Positions 31,660 through 40,914 of a DNA stretch of 64,000 bases are shown here, piece after piece. Source of the DNA: Streptomyces gobiensis (GTDB taxonomy: Bacteria; Actinomycetota; Actinomycetes; Streptomycetales; Streptomycetaceae); NCBI RefSeq assembly GCF_021216675.1, contig NZ_CP086120.1:2090501-2154500 (forward strand). The letters are read 5' to 3'. Position 1 is the first letter of the stretch, and each line of letters opens with the position of its first letter. A program made the translations under genes and the position numbers. The notes under the pieces were generated by a model. The model saw only the letters and a list, made by a program, of their open reading frames with translations, was not told the DNA's origin and did not search any database.

Positions 31660-33888
31660 TCAGAGAACACGAGCGATCTTCGACCCGGTACCGGGTTCGG
31701 TGAGCTCCTTCCGCAGTGCGACCGGAACCTTCACCTGGCCCGGTCCCCCACCGACCGTCAGCGTGCCGACCCTGGTGCCCGCGTCGGCCTCATGCGGGAC
31801 GGGCTTGTCGCCGTTGGTCAGGTCGAGCCCGACCCTGATACCGGGCCAGCCGACGGCCGTAACGTCCTTGGTCGCGACGACGGGGGTCTGACCGCCCAGG
31901 CCGTCGTCGACATGGCCGACGACATCGCCCTTCTTGACGATCTTCTCCGCCTCCAGGGCCTGCTGGGCGGAGCTGATCAGATCGCGGCCCGCGCTGAGGG
32001 CGCCCTCCAGGATGGAGTTGCCGGGACCGGCCGGCGGCTGGCTGAGCACCGCACCGATGATCAGCTGCGTGGTGCCGCGGATCTCTTTCTCGGCGGCGAA
32101 GAGCAGATTGCCGCCCGCGGCGGTGGTGGTGCCGGTCTTGATGCCGACGGTCTCGTTGTAAGGGACGAGCTGGTTCCAGTTGTGCTGCTTCTTGCCGTTG
32201 CGGTCGTGGTAGTACGGCAGCTTGACGGTGTTTCGGAAGGCCTCGTACTTCATCGCGGCCTTGCCCAGCTTCACCTGGTCCTCGGCGGTGCTGACGGTCT
32301 CCTTGAGCAGGCCGCTGGGGTCGGTATAGGTGGTGTTCTTCATACCGAGTTCCTTGGCGGTGTCGTTCATCTTCCTGACGAACGCGTCAAGGGAACCGGA
32401 GTCCCAGCGGGCCACGAGACGCGCCACGTTGTTCGCGGACGCGATCATGATGGCGTTGAGAGCTTCCCGCTCGGTGAGGGTCTCGCCCTCCGTCACATCG
32501 ACCGTTGACTCGCCCTGCTGGCTGAGGCCCGCGTCCTCCTCGGCCTGCTTGTCGACCTTGATCGGCTTGCCTTCCTCACCCGCCTTCATCGGGTGATCAC
32601 GGAGCATGATGTACGCCGTCATCGTCTTCGCCACGCTGGCTATCGGCACCGGTTTCTGCTCACCGGAGGTGCCGAGGGAGCCGAGCCCGTCGATCTCCAG
32701 CGCGGCCTGGCCCGAGCTGGGCCACTCCACACTGGGCTTCGCTCCCGCGAACGAGTAGGTCTGCTGCGCGGTGAGCTTCAGCTCCGGCTCCGGGAGGGGC
32801 CGTACGAGCTGCACGACGACAAAGATGATCGCCACCAGCGCGACCAGCGGCGTCCAGATCTTGACCCGGCGCACCACGGTACGCATCGGCGTCTCCGGCG
32901 GCGCGGGCTTGTTGGTTAGCTGGGCCAGCAGATCAAGCGGCTTCTGCTCGGGGGCCGGGGGCATCGGCTGCTGCCGGGTCCGCTCCACCTCGGGCAGCTC
33001 GGCCGTCAGCGCGTCCACCGGGCGCGGCCGTGGCGGTACGTCGGTGGACTTCAGCGGTACGAACTGGCTCGTCCGCCCGGCCTCCGGCTCCTCCGTGGCG
33101 CCCTCAGGGGGCGGGGCGGCGGGCGCACGGAAGGCGGCCGTCGGCTGATCGACGCGCTCAGCGCCGGACCCGGCGGGCTCGCCCCGATCGTCACCCTCGG
33201 GCTGAGCGGGCTCATCCTCCGGCACGGCAGCGGAACCGTCGTCCTCGGCGGCACCCTCCAGCTCAGCTTCAGCACCCTCCGCCCCGGCCGCCGAATCCTC
33301 AGCGCCCGACCCGGCGGGCTCACCCCGCACCGCACCACCAGCGCCGTCCTCCTCAGCGGCGGCCTCCGGCTCAGTTTCGGCCCCCTCCGCCGCGCCACCT
33401 TCAGCGCCACCTTCAGCACCGCCCTCGGCGGCCTCCTCAGCGGCACCCCCCGCCCCGACCGCCGAATCCTCACCGCCCGACCCGGCGGGCTCACCCCGCA
33501 CCGCAGCACTAGTGCCGTCCTCCTCAGCGGCGGCCTCCGGCTCAGTTTCGGCCCCCTCCGCCGCGCCACCTTCAGCGCCACCTTCAGCACCGCCCTCGGC
33601 GGCCTCCTCAGCGGCACCCTCCGCCCCGACCGCCGAATCCTCACCGCCCGACCCGGCGGGCTCGCCCCGTCCGTCAGCACCAGCGCCACCATCCTCAGCG
33701 GGGGCCTCCGGCTCAACGGCAGCGCCCTCAGTGGGGCTGGCGTCGGCTGAGGGCTGCGCCGATCGGGCGGCGAATGTCGGGCGGGGATCGATTGGGGTGC
33801 GGTCCTCGGGAACCGCGTCACGTTCTGGTGTCGTCTCCCCCGACGACTCCTGCTGCTTCGACGATCTGTCGGGGGACTCGCCCGCCAC
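31660..33888 (-). CDS. D-alanyl-D-alanine carboxypeptidase (S11/PBP5 type) with long acidic N-terminal tail
   Basis: About 742 residues from GTG 33888, which has AGGAGG four bases upstream; ATG 33912 is the alternative. Residues 1 to about 335 are a cytoplasmic low-complexity tail of Glu, Ala, Gly and Pro, built partly of 57-residue repeats. One membrane helix (about 341-358, [15 protein letters not shown]) follows, then the extracellular penicillin-binding domain: SVAKTMTAY (Ser418, Lys421), a SANNVAR SxN motif and [14 protein letters not shown] (Lys584). Such enzymes trim the peptidoglycan stem peptide. Streptomyces homologues with disordered cytoplasmic tails exist, but the length and repetition here are notable. 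Confidence 0.9.
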   Translation of the reverse strand: MAGESPDRSSKQQESSGETTPERDAVPEDRTPIDPRPTFAARSAQPSADASPTEGAAVEPEAPAEDGGAGADGRGEPAGSGGEDSAVGAEGAAEEAAEGGAEGGAEGGAAEGAETEPEAAAEEDGTSAAVRGEPAGSGGEDSAVGAGGAAEEAAEGGAEGGAEGGAAEGAETEPEAAAEEDGAGGAVRGEPAGSGAEDSAAGAEGAEAELEGAAEDDGSAAVPEDEPAQPEGDDRGEPAGSGAERVDQPTAAFRAPAAPPPEGATEEPEAGRTSQFVPLKSTDVPPRPRPVDALTAELPEVERTRQQPMPPAPEQKPLDLLAQLTNKPAPPETPMRTVVRRVKIWTPLVALVAIIFVVVQLVRPLPEPELKLTAQQTYSFAGAKPSVEWPSSGQAALEIDGLGSLGTSGEQKPVPIASVAKTMTAYIMLRDHPMKAGEEGKPIKVDKQAEEDAGLSQQGESTVDVTEGETLTEREALNAIMIASANNVARLVARWDSGSLDAFVRKMNDTAKELGMKNTTYTDPSGLLKETVSTAEDQVKLGKAAMKYEAFRNTVKLPYYHDRNGKKQHNWNQLVPYNETVGIKTGTTTAAGGNLLFAAEKEIRGTTQLIIGAVLSQPPAGPGNSILEGALSAGRDLISSAQQALEAEKIVKKGDVVGHVDDGLGGQTPVVATKDVTAVGWPGIRVGLDLTNGDKPVPHEADAGTRVGTLTVGGGPGQVKVPVALRKELTEPGTGSKIARVL
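33328..33669. repeat. 171-bp in-frame tandem repeat in the carboxypeptidase tail
   Basis: Two nearly identical 171-bp units (33499-33669 and 33328-33498) each encode 57 residues starting just after the Arg of RGEPAG; they include [10 protein letters not shown] and a [20 protein letters not shown] run. A decayed third unit ([13 protein letters not shown]) follows toward lower coordinates. Differences are a few substitutions, mainly at the unit ends, so the duplication is recent or kept alike by recombination. Confidence 0.85.
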
Positions 33889-34077
33889 CGTGCCTCCTGA
33901 TGTCCTGCCCATCGCTCTGCCAGTTAACAGTGTCCTGTGCACCCGCCCAGGACCCGCTGTCCGACTCGGCAGACGAGAACGACATACCTACTGGTTCCAT
34001 CACATAACCACCAGGCACTCTCGACAGAACTCTGTGAGAGGGGTCACCCTGTCATTCATCCACGCGGGGAGGCATGG

Positions 34078-34854
34078 ATGGGCAGGAGCCGCAGAACGAT
34101 TCCGGAGGAGCTTCTGTTGCTCGCTCTGGACCCGGCCACGGGTACCACAGCGCAGCCGCAGTCGCTTGACCTTGGTCTTGCCGGGGCCCAGCTAGTAGAG
34201 CTGGCCATGGCAGGACGGATAGCCCCTGATGGGGATCGCATTGCCGTGGTGCTGCCACGGCCGACTGGAGATCCGACACTGGACTCCGCACTTGAGTTGC
34301 TGCGCAGGCGCGGCAGCCCGGTGCGCGCTGTCCACTGGATTGGCGGGCCCCGGCTTGGGCTGCGCCAGACGTACCTCAGCCATCTGGAGCGCTGCGGCAT
34401 GGTGCATGCCGTGAACGGCCAGATGTGCGGGGTACTGCCGACGACTCGCTACCAGGCGACGGAGACGGCCATCAGCCGGGAGATCAGGTCCCGGCTGGAT
34501 TCAGCGATCCGCACCGGCGTACCGCCGGACCCGCGGACCGCGGCCCTCGCCGCGCTGGCCCACGCGGTCGGCCTCGGCAAGCACCTCTATCCCGGCAATG
34601 AGGGGCGGTCCTGCCGCTCCCGGTTGCGGGATCTGATCAGGCACGACCCGATGGGCGGCCTCGTGGCGCACGCGGTGATGGATGTGCAGAACGGAGTGGC
34701 GGCGCAGCCACGGCGCGTGACGGCCACCAGCTCCGGGAACCACAGCGCTCCCCGGGCTACCGCATCCGCGTCCGCGTCGGCCACGTCCGCACCGGCGCGA
34801 CAGCTGCCCCAGCAGCCTCGACGGGGCGGCATGGCACGGGCTGGAGTCCGCTGA
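34078..34854 (+). CDS. GPP34 (GOLPH3-like) family phosphoprotein
   Basis: A 258-residue protein. ATG 34078 follows GGGGAGG with good spacing, and the N-terminus TIPEELLLLALDPATGT is the diagnostic start of bacterial GPP34 proteins. Further family features are LGLAGAQLVELAMAGRIAPDGDRI and the C-terminal pattern AALAALAHAVGLGKHLYP. The eukaryotic relative binds phosphatidylinositol-4-phosphate at the Golgi; the bacterial role is unknown, though many copies occur in Streptomyces. The last 50 residues are a Ser/Ala/Pro/Arg-rich disordered tail. It diverges from the carboxypeptidase gene across a gap of about 190 bp that probably holds both promoters. Confidence 0.88.
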   Translation: MGRSRRTIPEELLLLALDPATGTTAQPQSLDLGLAGAQLVELAMAGRIAPDGDRIAVVLPRPTGDPTLDSALELLRRRGSPVRAVHWIGGPRLGLRQTYLSHLERCGMVHAVNGQMCGVLPTTRYQATETAISREIRSRLDSAIRTGVPPDPRTAALAALAHAVGLGKHLYPGNEGRSCRSRLRDLIRHDPMGGLVAHAVMDVQNGVAAQPRRVTATSSGNHSAPRATASASASATSAPARQLPQQPRRGGMARAGVR

Positions 34855-35062
34855 CGCAACACCTGGACCCACCACAATGGGAGCCGCTCAACCGCTGCGG
34901 GGTGGTTGCGCGAGCCGCAGGAGACGGCGGCCCGCTCAACCACCCCGCGCGTGCGTCCACACACACTCCGTGCCCGATTCTTGTCAAACTACCGACGGAA
35001 CCGCACCGTTGGTGGCAATCTGCTGAGAAGTATTCGTACTTAACAGCGGAGGTGCTCGTCCC

Positions 35063-35923
35063 GTGGCGTCCAACGTCAATCCCACCGTGCGAAGGCGCCG
35101 ACTGGGGCAGGAGCTGCGAAAGCTCCGTGAAGAGAAGGGCATGACGGCTGAAGAGGTCGCCGACCGGCTGCTGGTCTCGCAGTCGAAGATCAGCCGGCTG
35201 GAGAACGGCCGCCGCTCCATCAGCCAGCGGGATGTGCGCGATCTCTGCGGCGTCTACGAGGTCGATGACCGGCGGATAGTCGACTCGCTCATGCAGATGG
35301 CCAAGGAGTCCCGGCAGCAGGGCTGGTGGCATGCCTTCGGCGATATCCCCTACAGCGTCTACATCGGTCTGGAGACGGACGCGGCCTCACTGCGGATCTA
35401 TGAGCCGCAGATCGTGCCGGGCCTGTTGCAGACCCAGGGCTACGCGGATGCCGTGGTCGCCGGTGCGCTGCCGGAAGCGTCACCGGCCGAGGTCGAGAAG
35501 CGGGTGCAGGTACGGATGCGCCGCCAGCAGCGGATTGCCGCGCCCAGGAATCCACTGCGCCTGTGGGTCGTGCTGGATGAGGCGGCGCTACGGCGTGCCG
35601 TGGGCGGTCGGCAGACAATGATTGAGCAGCTGGAGCATTTGATCGAGCTGTCCCAGCTGCCGCATGTGACCGTGCAGGTGATGCCGTTCTCGATGGGTGC
35701 GCATCCAGGAGTGAACGGCCAGTACGCGATTCTGGAGTTCCCGGATACGGCCGACTCCACGGTCGTCTATCTGGAAGGCGTGACAAGCGACCTCTATCTC
35801 GAGAAGGCCAACGATGTGCACAGCTATAGCGTGATGTATGAGCATTTGCGTGCTCAGGCGCTGAACGCCGATCAGACACGGGCCTTCATCGAGGATGTGG
35901 CCAAGGACTACGCGCGCGGATAG
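35063..35923 (+). CDS. XRE regulator with DUF5753 (Scr1 family)
   Basis: A 286-residue regulator. The HTH occupies about residues 12-65 (GQELRKLREEKGMTAEEVA, VSQSKISRLENGRRSISQRD), followed by the DUF5753 sensor domain (YIGLETDAASLRIYEPQIVP, GLLQTQGYA, VTVQVMPFSMGAHPGVNG, VVYLEG). This pairing is specific to actinomycetes (WhiJ/Scr1-like) and nearly always neighbours a small DUF397 protein, present here 184 bp downstream. These pairs act as developmental or toxin-antitoxin-like switches. GTG 35063 starts right at the normal N-terminus. A second such pair lies at 43251-44287. Confidence 0.93.
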   Translation: MASNVNPTVRRRRLGQELRKLREEKGMTAEEVADRLLVSQSKISRLENGRRSISQRDVRDLCGVYEVDDRRIVDSLMQMAKESRQQGWWHAFGDIPYSVYIGLETDAASLRIYEPQIVPGLLQTQGYADAVVAGALPEASPAEVEKRVQVRMRRQQRIAAPRNPLRLWVVLDEAALRRAVGGRQTMIEQLEHLIELSQLPHVTVQVMPFSMGAHPGVNGQYAILEFPDTADSTVVYLEGVTSDLYLEKANDVHSYSVMYEHLRAQALNADQTRAFIEDVAKDYARG

Positions 35924-36107
35924 CGGGCGGCAAGGTACACCTCTGCCACCGTTACTGGGAAGAGCACCCCGAATATGCCATCCGGTCGAGTGAACGACGC
36001 TACCAGCCGTCCAGGGCGACTAGTAGCGTCGATCATGTGCCAGTCAGAAGAAGCTGGCTCCTCCCCCGATTACCTCCCAAGGGAAACTTGGGAAGACCGG
36101 AGCAGAC

Positions 36108-36317
36108 ATGGCAATTCAGCAAGGTAAGACCGACCGTTGGAAGAAATCCTCATACTCCGGCGGGAATGGCGCCTGTGTCGAGGTGAAGTCCCCGGTAGTG
36201 CAGACCATCGCGGTCCGCGACTCCAAGAATCCGCTCGGCCCCTCAATCGCCTTTGCTCCCGCTTCCTGGGCGGCCTTTGTCGGCGCTGTCGACAACGGAG
36301 CGCTCGACCGCAATTGA
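36108..36317 (+). CDS. DUF397 family small protein
   Basis: A 69-residue DUF397 protein: WKKSSYSGGNGACVEV, then IAVRDSKNPLGPSIAF and a PASWAAFVGAV helix, which are all the diagnostic blocks. Such proteins are the partners of DUF5753-type XRE regulators, acting as a modulator or a toxin-like antagonist. It follows the 35063-35923 regulator on the same strand. The 184-bp gap, with a CAAGGGAAACTTG-type inverted repeat near 36078, suggests its own promoter. Confidence 0.92.
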   Translation: MAIQQGKTDRWKKSSYSGGNGACVEVKSPVVQTIAVRDSKNPLGPSIAFAPASWAAFVGAVDNGALDRN

Positions 36318-36453
36318 AGCGGCGAACGACCCCATGCCGCCCCGCAGACTGAGCCCTCTCGGCTGGCCCGCCGTCCTGGCCGAGGGGGCTCGGCCCTGCC
36401 CGGTTATGTAAGGTCAGCGGGACGACCACGGGGCAGAGGGCGAAGAGGACACG

Positions 36454-38148
36454 GTGACCGCGGACGGGCGGATACGGGCCGCGCTGCGGCACCCGGTGAG
36501 TGCGGCGCTGCTGCTCGCCGTCGTACTGCATCTGCTCTGGGTGACGCTCGTCGCCAACGACGGCGGGGATCTGGCCGCCCAGGACGCCTGGGCGGAGTTC
36601 GCCGGACGGCACCCCGGCTCCGCGTACAACCTCGCCTGGTACGGCGGCATGCACCCCGTCTCCTACAGCGTGATCTCGCCGTATCTGATGGCCGCGATCG
36701 GAGTGCGCAGCACCCTGGCGGTCGCCGGGGTGCTCTCCTCCGGGCTGCTGGCCTGGATCCTCGCCCGCAGTCCCCTGCAGCGTCCGCTTCTGCCCGCGCT
36801 GGCGGGCGCGGTCGCCATGGTGTGCAACGCCGCCTCCGGCCGGGTCACGTTCGCGCTCGGCATGCTCTTCGCTCTCGGTGCCGTCGCCGTCGTCTGGGCG
36901 TGGCCGCGCCGCTGGGCGCACTGGCGGCGCAGCCGCGGCACGGCCGCCTTCGTACTCGCCGCGCTGGCGACGGCGGGCAGTCCGGTCGCGGGGCTGTTCC
37001 TCTGGGTGGTGGCGGGTGCGCTCCTCCTGGCCAGGCGTCGGCAGGCCGCCTGCGCGCTGGCGCTGGCGCCGCCGATCGTGGTGGCGCTGTCGGCGTGGCT
37101 GTTCCCCTTCCAGGGCGTACAGCCCATGCCGTGGGACTCCACGGTCTTCCCCGTCTTCACCGCGCTCGCGGTCTTCGGCTTCGCGCCGCGCGAGTGGCGC
37201 GCGGTGCGGCTCTCGGCCGCCATCTATGCCGCAGGGACGGTGCTGACCTGGGCGATTCCCTCGCAGGTCGGCTCCAATGTGGAACGTATGGGGCTGATGT
37301 TCGGCGCCGTGGTGCTGCTCGCGGTCCTGCTGGAGCGGCGTCCCGACCTGACTGCACGCCGCAGGGCCGCGCTGCTGCTGGCGCTGAGCGTTGTCGTCGG
37401 CTGGCAGTTCTACAAGCCGGTCTGGGATGTGGTGAAGACAACCCCGGACGCCGCCTGGGCCCGGGAGCTGGCCCCGCTGGTGGACCGGCTGAAGCAGGAG
37501 GAGGCGGAACGCGGCCGGGTGGAGGTGGTCCCGGCGCGCAGCCACCGGGAGGCGTCCGCGCTGGCGCCCTATGTGAACCTCGCCCGGGGCTGGAACCGGC
37601 AGGCGGACACCGACCGCAATCCGCTCTTCTACGACAAGACCCTGACCTCGGAGAGCTATCACGCCTGGCTACAGCGGTGGGCGGTGCGCTTTGTCGTGCT
37701 GCCGCACGACGAGCCCGATGGCGCGGGCCGGGGGGAGGCCAGGATCGTACGGGCCGGACCGCCCTATCTGCACAAGGTCTGGTCGGATGCCAATTGGGAG
37801 CTGTACCGGGTCGTCGACCCGACGCCGCTGGCCGAGCCACCGGCGGAGGTGGAGCGGGCGGCGGCGGGCGAGGTGAAGGTGACGGTACGGGACAAGGGCC
37901 GGGTGCTGGTCCGTATCCCCTGGTCGCCCTGGCTCGGGCTGGTCGATGTGGACGGTGAGCGGATCGCGCCACCGGGTGCGGGGCAGCCCAATGAGTTCGG
38001 CTGTCTGCGGTCCGCCGAGCCGGTGTCGGCAGCGGGCGCGGACGGGGCCACCGACACCTGGACGCTGCTGGAGGCCCCGGGCCCGGGGACGTACCGGATC
38101 GCGGCCCCGTACCGGCTGCCGCGCGGCACGCCCTGCCCGGACGGCTGA
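36454..38148 (+). CDS. Large integral membrane protein, possibly GT-C-like
   Basis: A 564-residue protein. The first about 330 residues hold roughly ten transmembrane helices (AALLLAVVLHLLWVTLV, ALAGAVAMVCNAASG, FALGMLFALGAVAVVWAW, AALLLALSVVVGWQFY). The remaining about 230 residues are a soluble extracytoplasmic part with several WxxL and Pro-rich strands. An acidic loop after helix 1 (VANDGGDLAAQDAWAEF) is reminiscent of GT-C glycosyltransferases, which carry catalytic acidic residues in the first extracellular loop, but I cannot assign a family. GTG 36454 has GAGGA just upstream. Homologues are common in Streptomyces as conserved membrane proteins. No operon partner is evident. Confidence 0.7.
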   Translation: MTADGRIRAALRHPVSAALLLAVVLHLLWVTLVANDGGDLAAQDAWAEFAGRHPGSAYNLAWYGGMHPVSYSVISPYLMAAIGVRSTLAVAGVLSSGLLAWILARSPLQRPLLPALAGAVAMVCNAASGRVTFALGMLFALGAVAVVWAWPRRWAHWRRSRGTAAFVLAALATAGSPVAGLFLWVVAGALLLARRRQAACALALAPPIVVALSAWLFPFQGVQPMPWDSTVFPVFTALAVFGFAPREWRAVRLSAAIYAAGTVLTWAIPSQVGSNVERMGLMFGAVVLLAVLLERRPDLTARRRAALLLALSVVVGWQFYKPVWDVVKTTPDAAWARELAPLVDRLKQEEAERGRVEVVPARSHREASALAPYVNLARGWNRQADTDRNPLFYDKTLTSESYHAWLQRWAVRFVVLPHDEPDGAGRGEARIVRAGPPYLHKVWSDANWELYRVVDPTPLAEPPAEVERAAAGEVKVTVRDKGRVLVRIPWSPWLGLVDVDGERIAPPGAGQPNEFGCLRSAEPVSAAGADGATDTWTLLEAPGPGTYRIAAPYRLPRGTPCPDG

Positions 38149-38158
38149 CCGTCCCGCG

Positions 38159-38563
38159 TCAGGAACCGCTGGAATCGCTGGAACCGCTGCCGTAGGGCCG
38201 GGTAATGATCTCCATATTGTGGCCGTCGGGGTCGTCGAAGTACGCCCCACGGCCACCGTCCATCCGGTTGATCTCGCCCGGCCTGGTGTGGCTGGGGTCG
38301 GCGTAATAGGTGAGCCCGGCCGCTTCGATCCGGTCGAAGATGGCGTCGAAGTCGTCCTCGGAGACCAGAAACGCATAGTGCTGCGGGGTGATCGGGCCTT
38401 CGCCGCCCTCATAGAAGTCGAGGGTCACCCCATTGCTGGTGACCACGGGGATGAACGGTCCGAACGGGGCGCCGACCTCCAGGCCCAGGATGCTGGCGAG
38501 GAATTCGGCTGACATCTTCTTGTCCCGGGCGTACACGATGGTGTGATTGAGCTCGACGGACAT
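38159..38563 (-). CDS. VOC-family (glyoxalase/bleomycin-resistance-like) protein
   Basis: A 134-residue vicinal-oxygen-chelate fold protein. The start VELNHTIVYARDKKMSAEF with a metal-type His, the YAFLVSEDDFDAIFDRI helix and the GGRGAYFDDPDGHNMEIITRPYG end (DPDGHxxEI) are family signatures. Possible metal ligands are His6, a His/Tyr in the second strand and Glu in NMEIITR. The substrate is unknown; the family includes dioxygenases, glyoxalase and drug-binding proteins. The C-terminus is a Ser/Gly tail. It is convergent with the large membrane protein gene, 10 bp away. Confidence 0.88.
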   Translation of the reverse strand: MSVELNHTIVYARDKKMSAEFLASILGLEVGAPFGPFIPVVTSNGVTLDFYEGGEGPITPQHYAFLVSEDDFDAIFDRIEAAGLTYYADPSHTRPGEINRMDGGRGAYFDDPDGHNMEIITRPYGSGSSDSSGS

Positions 38564-38661
38564 ATGCGGCTACCTCCTCTTATCTTCCATGATGTCTTCT
38601 GGCCAGGACCCTACGCCTCAGCGCCACTTACGGCAGCGGAACTGTGCGTATTCTGTGGGGC

Positions 38662-39036
38662 ATGGCAGTTCGGCGCGGTGGCATCAGCGCGCACAGGCTC
38701 ATCGCTCTGTGCGCGCTGATGCTGTTGCTGGCGAGCGCCATCGCCGGAGGAACACGGTCGGCGTCCGCGCAGACGGACCCGACCGGCCCACCGGGCGTGT
38801 CGGTCACCGCACAGGCGTCCAGCGGTGATGAGTCCCCCGCGTGCTCCGGTGACACCCAGGAGCCGGTCCCGCTGGTCGTACCGCGCCAACACCAGGACCC
38901 GGGCCAGCCCGCCGCGAGCCCCGTCCTGGCACCCGACACCATTGGCGTGCCGCCGGCCGGACCCGGGAATCCCCCGGCGCGCGGCCCTGGTACGCGCCCA
39001 CCCGATCTCGCTCAGCTGTCGGTCCTACGGATCTAG
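38662..39036 (+). CDS. Small secreted proline-rich protein
   Basis: A 124-residue protein. The signal peptide (HRLIALCALMLLLASAIAGG, cleavage after SASAQ near residue 38) is followed by a Pro/Gly/Ala-rich low-complexity region with two cysteines. No family is recognised. ATG 38662 is preceded by a plausible site; GTG 38644 would add six residues. A strong terminator follows nine bases after the stop, so it appears to be expressed independently of the disulfide genes that come next. Confidence 0.55.
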   Translation: MAVRRGGISAHRLIALCALMLLLASAIAGGTRSASAQTDPTGPPGVSVTAQASSGDESPACSGDTQEPVPLVVPRQHQDPGQPAASPVLAPDTIGVPPAGPGNPPARGPGTRPPDLAQLSVLRI

Positions 39037-39044
39037 AATCCCCG

Positions 39045-39081
39045 CCTTCCCAGCGCGCCGCCACGCGGCGCGCTGGGAAGG
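39045..39081. terminator. Strong stem-loop terminator (16-bp stem)
   Basis: CCTTCCCAGCGCGCCG (39045-39060) pairs perfectly with CGGCGCGCTGGGAAGG (39066-39081) around a 5-base loop. It begins nine bases after the stop of the small secreted protein. Confidence 0.9.
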
Positions 39082-39137
39082 CTGCCCGACCCTGAGCACC
39101 ATCTTCCCTCTCTTCCCTGTCTTCCTCCTGACCTACT

Positions 39138-39158
39138 TGCCGCGCCGTCAGCGCGGCA
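39138..39158 (+). promoter_or_regulatory. Hairpin directly upstream of the DsbA-like gene ribosome binding site
   Basis: TGCCGCGC (39138-39145) pairs with GCGCGGCA (39151-39158) around CGTCA, an 8-bp stem. It ends two bases before the GGGAG ribosome binding site of the thioredoxin-fold gene, so it could affect mRNA stability or translation initiation. Confidence 0.4.
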
Positions 39159-39169
39159 TGGGAGTTCAC

Positions 39170-39913
39170 ATGACCATGAGCAAGAAGAAGCAGAAGCTCT
39201 CCGTCACGCTGCTGATCGCAGCGCTCGTCGGCGTGCTCGTCCTCACCTCCGTCTCCGCCTTCGGCTGGATCGGCAACAGCGGCAACAGCGGCTCGGGCGG
39301 CGCCTCCGATCCCGCCGCCAGCGCGGACGAGCCCAGCAAAGCCCAGAAGAACGCCCTGCTCGCCCTCGCCCGCCGGGACGCCAAGGACCCCTACGCCATG
39401 GGCAAGACCGATGCCCCGGTAGTGATGATCGAGTACGCCGACTTCCAGTGCTCCTTCTGCGGCAAGTTCGCCCGGGACACCAAGCCGGAGCTGGTCAAGA
39501 AGTATGTGGACGAAGGGGTGCTGCGGATCGAGTGGCGCCAGTTCCCGATCTTCGGCAAGGAGTCGGAGACCGCCGCGCTGGCCGGTTACGCCGCCGGGCA
39601 GCAGGGCAAGTTCTGGGACTTCCACGATGTCGCCTACGGCGAGGAGCGGAGGAAGAACAGCGGCGCCTTCGCCCAGGACAAGGTGGAGGCCATGGCCCGC
39701 GAGGCGGGCGTGCCGGACCTGGACCGCTTCGTCAAGGACATGAAGAGCGAGGACGCCAGGACCGCCGTCAACAAGGACACCGGCGAGGGCTACAACCTCG
39801 GTGTCTCCAGCACCCCCGCCTTTCTGGTCAACGGTCAGCCGGTGCTCGGCGCCCAGCCCGCCGAGGTGTTCACCAGCGCCATCGAGCAGGCCCGCAAGGC
39901 GGCCGCCGAGTGA
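39170..39913 (+). CDS. DsbA-like thioredoxin-domain protein, membrane-anchored
   Basis: A 247-residue thiol oxidoreductase. A lysine-rich N-terminus and one helix (VTLLIAALVGVLVLTSVSAF) anchor it outside the membrane. The Thioredoxin_4/DsbA domain contains the active site CSFC (Cys94, Cys97) in VVMIEYADFQCSFCGKF and the cis-proline loop STPAFLVNG. It should form or isomerise disulfides in exported proteins. ATG 39170 has GGGAG five bases upstream; ATG 39158 and 39176 are in-frame alternatives. The stop overlaps the GTG of the CcdA-like gene by 4 bp, so electron transfer between the two products is very likely. Confidence 0.92.
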   Translation: MTMSKKKQKLSVTLLIAALVGVLVLTSVSAFGWIGNSGNSGSGGASDPAASADEPSKAQKNALLALARRDAKDPYAMGKTDAPVVMIEYADFQCSFCGKFARDTKPELVKKYVDEGVLRIEWRQFPIFGKESETAALAGYAAGQQGKFWDFHDVAYGEERRKNSGAFAQDKVEAMAREAGVPDLDRFVKDMKSEDARTAVNKDTGEGYNLGVSSTPAFLVNGQPVLGAQPAEVFTSAIEQARKAAAE

Positions 39914-40809
39914 GCGGTGACATCGGTTATCTCGCCGCGTTCCTCGGCGGGCTGCTCGCCCTGCTCAGTCCCTGCAGCGCGCTGCTGCTGCCCGCCTTCT
40001 TCGCGTACTCCTTCGCCACCCCGGCCCGGCTGCTGGGCCGGACCGCCGCCTTCTATCTGGGGCTGTGTCTGACCCTGGTCCCGCTGGGTGCGGCAGGCTC
40101 CTTCGCGAGCCGTCTCTTCTACGGTCACCGGGACACCCTGATCGCTGTCGGCGGCTGGACGGTGATCGCCCTGGGCGTCGCGCAGATCCTCGGCTTCGGT
40201 TTCGGTTCGCGCCGTATGCAGGAGGCGGCGGCCCGTATCCGGCCGTCCTCGGTGGTGTCGGTCATCGCGCTCGGCGCGGTCTACGGCCTGGCGGGCTTCT
40301 GCGCCGGGCCGATCCTCGGCGGCATCCTCACCATCTCGGCGGTGGGCGGCTCCCCGATCTACGGCGGTGTGCTGCTCGCCGTCTACGCCCTGGGCATGGC
40401 GGCACCGCTGTTCGCCCTCGCCCTGCTCTGGGAGCGCTTCGACCTCGGTCACCGCCGCTGGCTGCGCGGCCGGGCAGTGCGGGTGGGCCCGCTGGAGCTG
40501 CACACCACCTCACTGCTCTCCGGCGCTTTCTTCCTCCTCATCGGCGCGGTCTTCCTCCTCTACAGCGGCACCTCGGCGCTCCCCGGCATCCTGGACGTGG
40601 ACCAGGAGGCCCGCCTTGAGCAATGGGCCCGCTCGGTGGGCTCAGCGGTCTCCGACACGGGTGTCCTGCTGGCGGTGGCGGCGCTGCTGGCGGTTGCCAT
40701 CGCCGTACGGCTGTGGCGACGCGGCGGCCCGGCAAAAGAGGGCCCGGAACAGGGCCGGGAGCAGGAGCGGGAGCAGCAGTCGGGCGACGGTGAGGCGGCG
40801 CGTAAGTGA
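39910..40809 (+). CDS. CcdA/DsbD-like cytochrome c biogenesis membrane protein
   Basis: A 299-residue membrane protein with about seven transmembrane helices, shuttling reducing equivalents across the membrane to extracytoplasmic thiol proteins. The two redox cysteines lie in ALLSPCSALLLPAFFAYSF and LAGFCAGPILGGIL, the CcdA arrangement with one Cys in helix 1 and one in helix 4. GTG 39910 overlaps the DsbA-like stop (GTGA), so the two genes form one coupled unit. The C-terminus is a Glu/Gln-rich cytoplasmic tail. It might serve either the neighbouring DsbA-like protein or cytochrome c maturation; the first is favoured by operon structure. Confidence 0.92.
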   Translation: MSGDIGYLAAFLGGLLALLSPCSALLLPAFFAYSFATPARLLGRTAAFYLGLCLTLVPLGAAGSFASRLFYGHRDTLIAVGGWTVIALGVAQILGFGFGSRRMQEAAARIRPSSVVSVIALGAVYGLAGFCAGPILGGILTISAVGGSPIYGGVLLAVYALGMAAPLFALALLWERFDLGHRRWLRGRAVRVGPLELHTTSLLSGAFFLLIGAVFLLYSGTSALPGILDVDQEARLEQWARSVGSAVSDTGVLLAVAALLAVAIAVRLWRRGGPAKEGPEQGREQEREQQSGDGEAARK

Positions 40810-40914
40810 ACGGCTGCGACGCTCAGCAGAGTGACCCGAACTCGTCCGTTCTGATCACTTCATGTCGTTTACAGTGCTGACTCAGGGCGGAGGCGATCGA
40901 TTGGAGGGGGCGCG

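Noticed and set aside
33328..33669. CRISPR-like or mobile repeat array
   Set aside because: The 171-bp units are in frame within the carboxypeptidase tail, contiguous without spacers, and encode low-complexity Glu/Ala/Gly sequence.
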